From Mycolicibacterium porcinum (lineage in GTDB: Bacteria; Actinomycetota; Actinomycetes; Mycobacteriales; Mycobacteriaceae): DNA of 64,000 nt. The first letter of the stretch is position 1; the number at the start of each line of letters is the position of its first letter. Below, one piece after another: positions 42,411 to 50,171 of the stretch. The notes under the pieces are model-generated. The model worked only from the letters and a program-made list of their open reading frames with translations, made no database searches and was not told where the DNA came from. The stretch covers positions 1 to 64,000 of the forward strand of contig MVIG01000024.1 in assembly GCA_002086835.1 (NCBI GenBank), in the 5' to 3' direction. The translations under genes were made by a program, and so were the position numbers.

Positions 42411-43432
42411 GCGAGATAGATACTGCGCGCCTGGCCGATTGGATGGACAACGCCGGGCTGCCCGGCAAAGGTGAGCCGCTTGAGGCCCGTTTCCTGTCCG
42501 GCGGCACCCAGAACGTCATCTACGCGATCCGCCGTGGCGAGCACACCTGCGTGCTGCGGATGCCGCCGGCGGGCGCTCCACCGGATCGGGACAAAGGCAT
42601 TCTGCGGGAATGGCGCATCATCGAGGCACTCGACGGCACGGATGTGCCGCACACGGCTGCGGTCGGTGTGTGCGGCGATCCGGCGGTGCTGGGCCGGCCG
42701 TTCTATCTGATGGGCTTCGTCGACGGCTGGTCGCCGATGGATACCCACGGACGCTGGCCCGAGCCGTTCGACACCGACCTGAGCGCCCGTCCCGGGTTGA
42801 GTTATCAACTGGCCGAAGGTATTGCGCTGCTGTCCAAGGTCGACTGGCAGGCGAAGGGACTGGGTGACCTCGGTCGGCCGGACGGCTTCCACGAACGCCA
42901 GGTGTCCCGCTGGATCGGCTTCCTCGACCGCATCAAGAACCGTGACCTGCCCGGGCTCGACGTGGCCACGGAATGGCTTCGGGCCCACAAGCCGCTCGAC
43001 TTCATCCCCGGCCTGATGCACGGGGACTACCAATTCGCCAACGTCATGTACCGCCACGGCGCCCCCGCCACGATGGCCGCCATCGTGGACTGGGAGATGG
43101 GCACCGTCGGCGACCCGAAACTGGACCTGGCCTGGATGGTGCAGAGCTGGCCGGCCGACACCGAGCACCCGGAGCCGTCCGAGATGGGCTATGTCGACAT
43201 GCGCGGGATGCCTTCGCGTGACGACGTCGTCGCCCACTACGCGAAGATCTCCGGACGGCAGATCGACGACCTGGACTACTACCTGGTGCTGGCGAAGTGG
43301 AAGCTGGCGATCGTCTTGGAACAGGGCTTTCAGCGAGCGGGCGACGACGAGAAACTGCTGGCCTTCGGACCGGTGGTCACCGAGCTGATGCGATCCGCCG
43401 CCGAACTCGCCGAATCCACCGACTACCGGTGA
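42407..43432 (+). CDS. APH-fold phosphotransferase, kinase half of an ACAD10/11-like pair
   Basis: This 341-residue aminoglycoside-phosphotransferase/choline-kinase fold protein has its catalytic loop as HGDYQFANVMY (205-215; Asp207, Asn212), metal site VDWEMG with Asp228, and an N-lobe with VLRMPP as ATP-binding Lys/Arg region. In animals the same domain is fused to an acyl-CoA dehydrogenase in ACAD10/11, and phosphorylates 4-hydroxyacyl-CoA. The GTG start overlaps the dehydrogenase stop (GTGA), so the split pair is translationally coupled. Confidence 0.88.
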   Translation: MSEIDTARLADWMDNAGLPGKGEPLEARFLSGGTQNVIYAIRRGEHTCVLRMPPAGAPPDRDKGILREWRIIEALDGTDVPHTAAVGVCGDPAVLGRPFYLMGFVDGWSPMDTHGRWPEPFDTDLSARPGLSYQLAEGIALLSKVDWQAKGLGDLGRPDGFHERQVSRWIGFLDRIKNRDLPGLDVATEWLRAHKPLDFIPGLMHGDYQFANVMYRHGAPATMAAIVDWEMGTVGDPKLDLAWMVQSWPADTEHPEPSEMGYVDMRGMPSRDDVVAHYAKISGRQIDDLDYYLVLAKWKLAIVLEQGFQRAGDDEKLLAFGPVVTELMRSAAELAESTDYR

Positions 43433-44430
43433 AGGCCGCCGTCTGCCCCGAGTACGGGCCTCCGGATGTCGTTCGCCTCGAAGACGTCCCCGCTCCCCCA
43501 CTGGATTCCGGGCAGGTACGGGTCCAGGTCGGCGCTGCCGCGGTGAACTTCCCCGATGTGTTGCTGGTCGCCGGCAAGTACCAGATCCATGTTCCGGTGC
43601 CGTTCATCCCCGGTAGTGAGTTCGCCGGCGAGGTCACCGAAGTTGCCGCGGGCACTGAGGGTTTCGCTGTCGGCGACCGGGTGACCGGCACCGGGCTGTT
43701 CGGCGCGTTCGCCGAGCAGGTGTGTGTCCCGACGGCGGGGTTGGCCCCGATTCCCGACGGTGTCGACGACGGCACCGCGGCCGCCTTCGGGGTAGCTCAC
43801 CGCACCGCGTACCACACGTTGCGCTCGGTGGCCCGGATCCAACCGGGTGACGACGTGATCGTGCTGGGAGCCGGCGGCGGCGTGGGCCTGGCGGCCGTGC
43901 AGCTCGCAACGACACTCGGCGCGCGGGTCACGGCGGTCGCCTCGTCGGACGAAAAGCTCTCCATTGCAGCGCAATACGGGGCGGTCTCGCTCGTCAATCA
44001 CACGCGTGGAGACTTGCGCGCCGAATTGCGGGAGGTGCTACCCGACGGCGCGCATGCCGTGCTCGACCCCGTCGGCGGCGATCTGTCCGAGCCGGCGTTA
44101 CGGTCGCTGGGTCGCGGCGGCCGATTCGTCACGATCGGCTACGCCTCCGGTGTCATCCCCCGCATCCCACTGAACCTGGTGCTGGTCAAGGGAATTCACA
44201 TCTTAGGTTTTCAGTTCCAGGACATCACCCCGGACGAGTTCACCCGCAACGAGGCCGAACTGCGGGATCTGCTGGCCACCGGTGCGGTTCGGCCACACAT
44301 CGGTGCGGTCTATCCGTTGAGCGAGGCCACCGCGGCACTACGCGAGGTGGCCTCGGGGAAAGCCGTCGGCAAGGTCGTGATCGACCTCAGGACTCCTTCG
44401 GCGGATAGAAGTACTCCCGCCACGCCGTGA
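43429..44430 (+). CDS. NADPH:quinone oxidoreductase-type MDR enzyme
   Basis: This 333-residue zinc-independent medium-chain dehydrogenase/reductase of the quinone oxidoreductase type has VNFPDVLLVAGKYQ, PFIPGSEFAGEV, and the NADPH motif VLGAGGGVGLAAVQLA. It reduces enones or quinones, or saturates enoyl groups. It overlaps the kinase-fold gene by 4 nt. Its 3-prime end overlaps the opposing epoxide-hydrolase-like gene by 44 nt. Confidence 0.9.
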   Translation: MKAAVCPEYGPPDVVRLEDVPAPPLDSGQVRVQVGAAAVNFPDVLLVAGKYQIHVPVPFIPGSEFAGEVTEVAAGTEGFAVGDRVTGTGLFGAFAEQVCVPTAGLAPIPDGVDDGTAAAFGVAHRTAYHTLRSVARIQPGDDVIVLGAGGGVGLAAVQLATTLGARVTAVASSDEKLSIAAQYGAVSLVNHTRGDLRAELREVLPDGAHAVLDPVGGDLSEPALRSLGRGGRFVTIGYASGVIPRIPLNLVLVKGIHILGFQFQDITPDEFTRNEAELRDLLATGAVRPHIGAVYPLSEATAALREVASGKAVGKVVIDLRTPSADRSTPATP

Positions 44431-44743
44431 TCTTCTCGTCCTTCACCTCATACGCCCCCATCACGGGCCAGCTCATCTGCTTACCGTTCACAATCCAGTG
44501 ATCGCGCCGCTCCATCAACACGACGTCTCCGTCGACGGCGAGATACAGGATCTCCAGGTCGACGCATTTCCCGCCGGCGAAGAACACCTTCATCATCTCG
44601 TGGATCGCGTCACGCCCGGCGAGCTTCGGCCACTCGGGCCCGATGTCGAAAGTGGCGTCGTCGGCGAAATGACACATGACTTCGTCGATGTCGTTGCTTC
44701 CCCATGCGGCGATCTCGGCGCGCACGATCTGCTCAGCAGTCAT
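44387..44743 (-). CDS. limonene-epoxide-hydrolase-like (SnoaL fold) protein
   Basis: This 118-residue protein of the limonene-1,2-epoxide hydrolase/SnoaL fold has VLMERRDHWIVNGKQMSWPVMGAYEVKDEKITAWREYF, which aligns with the catalytic half of that hydrolase: Arg-x-Asp in ERRDHW, and Glu in WREYF where the classical enzyme has Asp. It may hydrolyse an epoxide with a shifted acid pair, or be a non-hydrolytic relative. ATG at 44743 follows AGGG by 6 nt. It diverges from the P450 at 44892. Confidence 0.75.
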   Translation of the reverse strand: MTAEQIVRAEIAAWGSNDIDEVMCHFADDATFDIGPEWPKLAGRDAIHEMMKVFFAGGKCVDLEILYLAVDGDVVLMERRDHWIVNGKQMSWPVMGAYEVKDEKITAWREYFYPPKES

Positions 44744-44891
44744 CACATTCCCTCGGTCCGTAACGGCACTTATTTACACTTTAGCTATCAACTGTAATGA
44801 TGGTGCGATCCTGCTATGCAAGTGCTCAGGAGAACCGGGCCCCGCTGAACCCAGCCCGCTTCAGCACTCCCGCTACCCCGATGGAGGCCTT

Positions 44892-46079
44892 ATGACAGTG
44901 CCCACCGCACCAGCCGAACCGGATCTGTACTACGACCCGTACAGCGTCGAGCTCAACATGGATCCCTATTCGGTGTTCGCCCGGATCAGGGAAGCGGCCC
45001 CGCTCTACTACAACGAACAGCACGACTTCTACGCGCTGAGCCGCTACGACGACGTGAACAAGGCCGTCATCGACCATGACACGTTCATCTCCGGACGCGG
45101 AGCACTGCTCGAGATCATCAAGTCCGGCATGGAAATACCGCCGGGAACGCTGATCTTCGAGGATCCGCCGATCCACAACATCCACCGCAACCTGCTGTCG
45201 CGGGTGTTCACCCCGCGCAAGGTGCTGGCGCTGGAGCCGCAGATCCGCGAGTTCACCGCACGCTGCCTGGATCCGCTGGTCGGATCGGACCGCTTCGACT
45301 TCGTCAACGACCTCGGGGAGCAGATGCCGATGCGCGTCATCGGCATGCTGCTGGGTATCCCCGAGGACCGGCAGCGCGCCATCACCGACCACGGCGAGGA
45401 GACCCTGCAAGGGCAGACGGTCGACGCGCTGGCCACGGGTGAGGTGTTCGCGGAGTTCATCGACTGGCGCACCCAGCACCCGTCCGATGACATCATGACC
45501 GATCTGCTCAACGCCGAGTTCACCGACGAAACCGGTACGGTGCGCACGCTGCGCCGTGACGAACTGCTGCTGTATCTGACCGTGATCGCGACAGCGGGCT
45601 CCGAGACCACCACGCGGCTGATCGGCTGGGCCGGCAAGACCTTGGCCGACGTACCGGACCAACGCCGCGAGCTGGTGGAAAACCCAGAACTCATTCCGCA
45701 AGCGATCGAGGAGATCCTGCGCTGGGAGCCGCCGGCCCTGCAGATCGCGCGCTATGTCACCCGCGATGTCGAGTACTACGGCCAGACCGTACCCGAGGGG
45801 TCGGCGATGCTGATGCTGGTCGGCGCGGCCAACCGCGACCATCGTCGGTTCGCCCCTGACGGAGACGTCTTCGACATTCACCGGGAACAGAAGTCCCACA
45901 TGACTTTCGGGGCCGGAACCCATTTCTGCATGGGCAACGCGCTGGCCCGGCTGGAAGGTCGTATCGCCCTGGAGGAGATCCTCAAACGCTTCCCGGAGTG
46001 GGAGGTCGACTGGGCCAACGCCAAGCCGTCGGAAACCGCCGCGGTGCGCGGGTGGGCCGCGATGCCCACGTTCGTCTAG
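44892..46079 (+). CDS. cytochrome P450
   Basis: This 395-residue P450 has heme Cys346 in MTFGAGTHFCMG, I-helix ATAGSETTTR and ExxR EEILR. ATG at 44892 follows GGAGG. It is a paralog of the P450 at 35116 but has no ferredoxin gene attached. The epoxide-hydrolase-like gene diverges from it across a 148-nt gap, which would suit epoxidation followed by hydrolysis. Confidence 0.94.
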   Translation: MTVPTAPAEPDLYYDPYSVELNMDPYSVFARIREAAPLYYNEQHDFYALSRYDDVNKAVIDHDTFISGRGALLEIIKSGMEIPPGTLIFEDPPIHNIHRNLLSRVFTPRKVLALEPQIREFTARCLDPLVGSDRFDFVNDLGEQMPMRVIGMLLGIPEDRQRAITDHGEETLQGQTVDALATGEVFAEFIDWRTQHPSDDIMTDLLNAEFTDETGTVRTLRRDELLLYLTVIATAGSETTTRLIGWAGKTLADVPDQRRELVENPELIPQAIEEILRWEPPALQIARYVTRDVEYYGQTVPEGSAMLMLVGAANRDHRRFAPDGDVFDIHREQKSHMTFGAGTHFCMGNALARLEGRIALEEILKRFPEWEVDWANAKPSETAAVRGWAAMPTFV

Positions 46080-46097
46080 TGCCCGTTTGACATCGAG

Positions 46098-46145
46098 ACT
46101 GCGTACAGATCGCGAATTTGGCGATTTTCGCGATCTGTACGCAGT
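46098..46145. repeat. long perfect inverted repeat after a P450 gene
   Basis: Arms of 19 bp (ACTGCGTACAGATCGCGAA at 46098-46116 and its complement at 46127-46145) flank a 10-nt loop. A degenerate third copy of the right arm follows at 46150-46163. It sits between two convergent genes and is probably a terminator or mobile palindrome. Confidence 0.7.
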
Positions 46146-46189
46146 GTCGGCGATCTGTTCGCAGGGTCGACGGATCAGCATGAAGCGGA

Positions 46190-46360
46190 TCAGAAAGGCA
46201 GATCCACAAAGCCGTTGGTGGTATTGACCTGATCGTGGTTATCGACGCTGTAATGCGGCCCCACCGGGGTGACAGGCTCGGCCGAGGCGGGTGCGGCCAA
46301 GCCGAGAACCGCTGCGCTCAGTCCGCCGGCAATCAGGGTGGCGAATCCGATCTTCTTCAT
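46190..46360 (-). CDS. small secreted protein (56 aa)
   Basis: The frame begins MKKIGFATLIAGGLSAAV and continues LGLAAPASA, a textbook Sec signal peptide. It leaves a mature peptide of about 29 residues (EPVTPVGPHYSVDNHDQ and VNTTNGFVDLPF). ATG at 46360 has GAGGG 8 nt upstream. The mature part has no Cys and no recognised domain. Similar tiny exported proteins are common in mycobacteria and mostly unstudied. The start region faces away from the P450, so it has its own promoter. Confidence 0.78.
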   Translation of the reverse strand: MKKIGFATLIAGGLSAAVLGLAAPASAEPVTPVGPHYSVDNHDQVNTTNGFVDLPF

Positions 46361-46527
46361 TGTGGTGCCCTCTTCCGATGAGTTGAAGGTGGCGTCGAGC
46401 GTCGCGCTACGGCTCCACAGGCCGACGATCTGGTGTAGCCATTTCGTCGATCTGAATCATCAAACATCGAGTTCAGAGGGTTAATTCCGGTGGCAGAAAT
46501 TGATCTGCGGTTGGCAGCAACGCTCCC

Positions 46528-47031
46528 TCAGCTGGCGGGAATCAGATCCGCGGGCACCGAGCGGCTGATCATCGTGCCGCAGCGGAATGCCTCGGTGTTG
46601 CCGACCACCTTGGCTTCGGGGTCGTTGACCGCCGCGAGCGCCTGGGCCTTGAAAGCGCGTGCGGCAGCGGATAGTTCGTGACGTACCGGATCAACCCGCA
46701 GGTCTGCCGGACACTCGTCACCCCACAGCGTCACCTCGGTGTGGCCCTGCTCCAGCGCACCCAGCACGCCACGTCGCACCCGCTCGTCGGTGTTGAACAG
46801 ATCGGCGGCCACCGCGACGGTTTGCGGATGGGGGCGGTCCTCCCATGACTCCAATACCGACTCCAGGGCAATGGTCTCGACCCCGAGGATCGCCAGCGGC
46901 CGGACATCCTCGTCGGCACCGATCAGCACCGTGACATCCCAACCCGCCATCACCCGGTCGACCAGCCAGCCGCCGGCGAACCGGACCGCGTCGACCACAC
47001 AGGGGGCGACCACATCAAGCCGATACCGCAT
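46528..47031 (-). CDS. conserved hypothetical protein (167 aa)
   Basis: I do not recognise a family. It begins MRYRLDVVAPCVVDAVRFAGGWLVDRVMAGWDVTVLI, contains LAILGVETIALE and a C-terminal ADLIPAS. The composition suggests a soluble Rossmann-like alpha/beta protein. It lies 14 nt downstream of the TetR gene and is probably cotranscribed with it. Confidence 0.6.
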   Translation of the reverse strand: MRYRLDVVAPCVVDAVRFAGGWLVDRVMAGWDVTVLIGADEDVRPLAILGVETIALESVLESWEDRPHPQTVAVAADLFNTDERVRRGVLGALEQGHTEVTLWGDECPADLRVDPVRHELSAAARAFKAQALAAVNDPEAKVVGNTEAFRCGTMISRSVPADLIPAS

Positions 47032-47045
47032 GTCGTCCTCCAATC

Positions 47046-47711
47046 TCACTGGACGGCCGCCCCGTTGCGGCCACCCGGCTGCTCTGTCCCGCGCTCCAAG
47101 TCCCTGGCCAGCATCTCCGCGTAGCTCGTGAACACGTCCGTCAACGGGAGCGAGGGATCGAGTAGCCATGAGGTCTCCATTCCATTGATGAATGCCAGGA
47201 TTTCCACGGCCTTGGTGGCCGCGTCGAAGTCGGTGCGATAGCGGCCGCTGAGCTGGCCGCGGGTGATGATGTCGGTGACGATGTCGCGCGCCGCCTGCTG
47301 TCGTTTCAGCAAACGATCGTGCAGTGGGGCGTCCGGTTGGATGTTCTCGACCAGCAGCACCGTGAACGTGCCGACCAACTCGGGCGCCCGGACGAACCGC
47401 TCGGCCACCCGCTTGATCTCCTCAGCGAGGTCACCGGAGCGGTCGGCGTGGGTGTCATCGTCGTGATCGCGCGCATCGAGCACCGCGTTGAGCAGCTGCT
47501 CCTTGGACTCGAAATGGTGCAGCAGGCCGGCCGGAGTGACGCCGACCTCCCTGGCGATCTGGGCCAGGGACGTATTGCGCCAACCGTTGCGGGCCAGCAG
47601 CTTCTCGGCCACGGAAAGTATCCGCTGCCTGCGGTCTTCCCCCTTGGCCAGGAGCGTCTCATAGGGTCGTGCGCCCCCAGAAGACACCTCTGCCCCTGCC
47701 ACTGAAGCCAC
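47046..47711 (-). CDS. TetR-family regulator
   Basis: This 221-residue regulator has helix-turn-helix RRQRILSVAEKLLARNGWRNTSLAQIAREVGVTPAGLLHHFESKEQLL and a TetR_C-type ligand domain ending near MARDLERG. GTG at 47711 was chosen since AAGGAG precedes it by 4 nt; the frame opens at 47744, inside the operator. It sits alone between the P450 region and the leftward beta-oxidation operon. Confidence 0.9.
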   Translation of the reverse strand: MASVAGAEVSSGGARPYETLLAKGEDRRQRILSVAEKLLARNGWRNTSLAQIAREVGVTPAGLLHHFESKEQLLNAVLDARDHDDDTHADRSGDLAEEIKRVAERFVRAPELVGTFTVLLVENIQPDAPLHDRLLKRQQAARDIVTDIITRGQLSGRYRTDFDAATKAVEILAFINGMETSWLLDPSLPLTDVFTSYAEMLARDLERGTEQPGGRNGAAVQ

Positions 47712-47726
47712 CGGACTCCTTCGTCG

Positions 47727-47758
47727 AACCAACCTAGTGAACACACAGTAGGTTGGTT
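47727..47758. promoter_or_regulatory. perfect inverted repeat, operator of the TetR at 47711
   Basis: AACCAACCTA (47727-47736) and TAGGTTGGTT (47749-47758) form perfect 10-bp arms around a 12-nt spacer. The repeat ends 15 nt upstream of the start, the position expected for autorepression. Confidence 0.7.
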
Positions 47759-47827
47759 TGACAGCTGTGACAAGCGTCTCAGGGAAACAATTTACCGACG
47801 GTCGTCACAACCGCCGGATATGCCCGG

Positions 47828-48976
47828 TCAGAGCCCCAGCGACTTGGCGATGATCACCTTCATGACCTCGCTGGTGCCGGCGTAGATGCGGGCCACCCGG
47901 GCGTCCGTGTACAGCCGCGCGATGGGGTACTCCATCATGTAGCCGTACCCGCCGAACAGCTGCAGGCAACGATCGATCACCCGCGCCTGCATCTCGGTGC
48001 AGAACAGTTTCACCCTGGCCGCGTCGGCGCCGGACAGCTCGCCGTCGACATGAAGCGCCACCGCCCGATCGAGCATGGCTTGGGCCGCTTCGACCTCCGT
48101 CGAGCACGCCGCGAGTTCGAACTTGGTGTTCTGGAACGATGCCACCGGCTGGCCGAATGCCTTGCGATCTTTGGTGTAGTCGATCGCCGCGGCGATCGCC
48201 GAGCGGGCCTGCGCCACCGACCCCACCGCCACGGTGAGCCGCTCCTGGGCCAGGTTGTGGCCCAGGTAGCTGAACGCCTCGCCCTCCTCCCCCAGCACGT
48301 TGGCCACCGGCACCCGCACGTCGGTGAACGACAGCTCCGCGGTGTCCTGCACCTTGCAACCCATCTTCTCCAGCTCGCGGCCCCGCTCGAAGCCCGCCAT
48401 CCCATCCTCGACCACCAGCAGGGTCAACCCCTTACGCCGGTTCTCCGGGTCGGTGGAGGTCCGCGCCACCACGACCACCAGGTCGGCCTGGATGCCACCG
48501 GTGATGAATGTCTTGGCACCGTTGAGTACGTACTCGTCGCCGTCCCGCACCGCGGTGGTGCGCATGCCGGCCAGGTCCGATCCGGTGCCGGGCTCGGTCA
48601 TCGCCACGGCGGTCAGCAGCGTGCCCGCCGCCAGCCCGGGGAACCAGCGCTGCCGCTGCTCGTCGTTCGCGTAGTGCAGGAAGTACGGCAGGATCACCTC
48701 GAGCTGGGTCCGCACCGTCGACAGCGTGACCAGCGCGCGGGCGGCCTCCTCCTGCAGCACCACGTTGTAGCGATAGTCCGCGATGCCCGCGCCGCCGTAC
48801 TCCTCGGGAATCGCCATCCCGAGCATGCCGAGTTCACCCATCTGCTTGAAGACATCGCGCGGCATCCGGCCGCCCTTTTCCCACTCGGGATAGGCAGGGA
48901 CGACTTCTTTTTCGATGAAGTCGCGCGCAAGCGCGCGGAAAGCCTCGTGGTCCTCGGTGAACAGATTGCGTTGCAC
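47828..48976 (-). CDS. acyl-CoA dehydrogenase
   Basis: This 382-residue, complete acyl-CoA dehydrogenase has AMTEPGTGSDLAGM (flavin), ITGGIQADLVVVVA, RKAFGQPVASFQ, LFGGYGYMMEYPIAR and IYAGTSEVMK. Ala precedes Gly-Thr in place of the medium-chain catalytic Glu, so the base is likely the alternative Glu used by isovaleryl- and long-chain-type enzymes. It is the last gene of the leftward operon that starts at 54732. Confidence 0.92.
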   Translation of the reverse strand: MQRNLFTEDHEAFRALARDFIEKEVVPAYPEWEKGGRMPRDVFKQMGELGMLGMAIPEEYGGAGIADYRYNVVLQEEAARALVTLSTVRTQLEVILPYFLHYANDEQRQRWFPGLAAGTLLTAVAMTEPGTGSDLAGMRTTAVRDGDEYVLNGAKTFITGGIQADLVVVVARTSTDPENRRKGLTLLVVEDGMAGFERGRELEKMGCKVQDTAELSFTDVRVPVANVLGEEGEAFSYLGHNLAQERLTVAVGSVAQARSAIAAAIDYTKDRKAFGQPVASFQNTKFELAACSTEVEAAQAMLDRAVALHVDGELSGADAARVKLFCTEMQARVIDRCLQLFGGYGYMMEYPIARLYTDARVARIYAGTSEVMKVIIAKSLGL

Positions 48977-48991
48977 TACTTCTCCCTAGCG

Positions 48992-50149
48992 TCAGTCGAT
49001 GAGCTCGACCAGCGTGGCGTTGGCGGTGCCGCCGCCCTCACACATGGTCTGCAGGCCGTAACGAATTCCGTTGTCGCGCATGTGGTTGATCATCCGGGTC
49101 ATCAGTACCGCGCCCGACGCGCCGAGCGGGTGACCCAATGCGATGGCGCCGCCGAGCGGGTTCAGCTTCGCCTCGTCCGCACCGGTCTCGGCCAGCCAGG
49201 CCAGGGGCACCGGGGCGAAGGCCTCGTTCACCTCGAACACGCCGACCTCGTCGAGGCGCACGCCGGCCTTGTGCAGCACCTTCTCGGTGGCCGGGATCGG
49301 CCCGGTCAGCATCTGCACCGGGTCGGCTCCCGTCACCGCGCCGGCGCGGTAGCGCGCGATCGGTGAAAGACCCATGGCGACAGCGGCTTCCGCGGTCATC
49401 ACCAGTAGGGCGGCGGCTCCGTCGGAGATCTGTGAGGAGTTGCCTGCATGGATCACCCCGTCCTCGGCGAAGGCAGGCTTGAGACCGGCCAGCTTCTCCA
49501 CCGTGGTACCCCGACGCACCCCCTCGTCGGCGACCACCGGATCGACCTGATCCGCCGGGTCGGGAAACACTGTGATCATCTGGTTCTCGAACGCGCCGCG
49601 ATCCTGGGCGGCCGCGGCCCGCTCATGCGAGGCAACGGAATACTCGTCCAGCTGAGTCCGGCTGAAACCCCACTTCTGCGCGATCATCTCGGCCGAGATG
49701 CCCTGGTTGAACCCGAAGTCCTTATACCGCTGGAACACTTTCGGGCCGTAGGGAGTTCCGGTGGCCCGAGCCGCCCCGAGCGGCACCTTGCTCATCACCT
49801 CTACTCCGCCCGCGACCACTACATCCTGTTGTCCCGACATCACGGCCTGAACCGCGAAATCCAGTGCCTGCTGGCTGGATCCGCAGGCCCGGTTGACCGT
49901 GGTGCCCGGGATGTGTTCGGGCCAGCCGGCGGCCAGCACCGAGTAGCGGCCGATGTTGCTGGACTGATCCCCGACCTGGGAGACGCAGCCCCAGACCACG
50001 TCGTCGATGATGTCGGGGCTGATCCCCGCCCGCTCCACCAGCGCGTTGAGCACCAGTGCGGACAGGTCGGCGGCGTGGAACCCGGACAGGCCGCCGTTGC
50101 GCTTGCCGACCGGGGTGCGGACGGCCTCGACGATGACGGTTTCGCGCAT
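48992..50149 (-). CDS. thiolase (acetyl-CoA acyltransferase)
   Basis: This 385-residue thiolase has nucleophile Cys89 in NRACGSSQQA, the GHPLGASGA His motif and the MCEGGGTANA Cys motif, all intact. It carries out thiolytic cleavage of 3-ketoacyl-CoA. It lies 15 nt upstream of an acyl-CoA dehydrogenase gene and 22 nt downstream of a CoA-transferase gene. Together with SDR and dehydrogenases the operon encodes most of one beta-oxidation round; a dedicated hydratase is missing here. Confidence 0.93.
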   Translation of the reverse strand: MRETVIVEAVRTPVGKRNGGLSGFHAADLSALVLNALVERAGISPDIIDDVVWGCVSQVGDQSSNIGRYSVLAAGWPEHIPGTTVNRACGSSQQALDFAVQAVMSGQQDVVVAGGVEVMSKVPLGAARATGTPYGPKVFQRYKDFGFNQGISAEMIAQKWGFSRTQLDEYSVASHERAAAAQDRGAFENQMITVFPDPADQVDPVVADEGVRRGTTVEKLAGLKPAFAEDGVIHAGNSSQISDGAAALLVMTAEAAVAMGLSPIARYRAGAVTGADPVQMLTGPIPATEKVLHKAGVRLDEVGVFEVNEAFAPVPLAWLAETGADEAKLNPLGGAIALGHPLGASGAVLMTRMINHMRDNGIRYGLQTMCEGGGTANATLVELID

Positions 50150-50171
50150 TGGAATTCTCCGCTTCTGTTGA

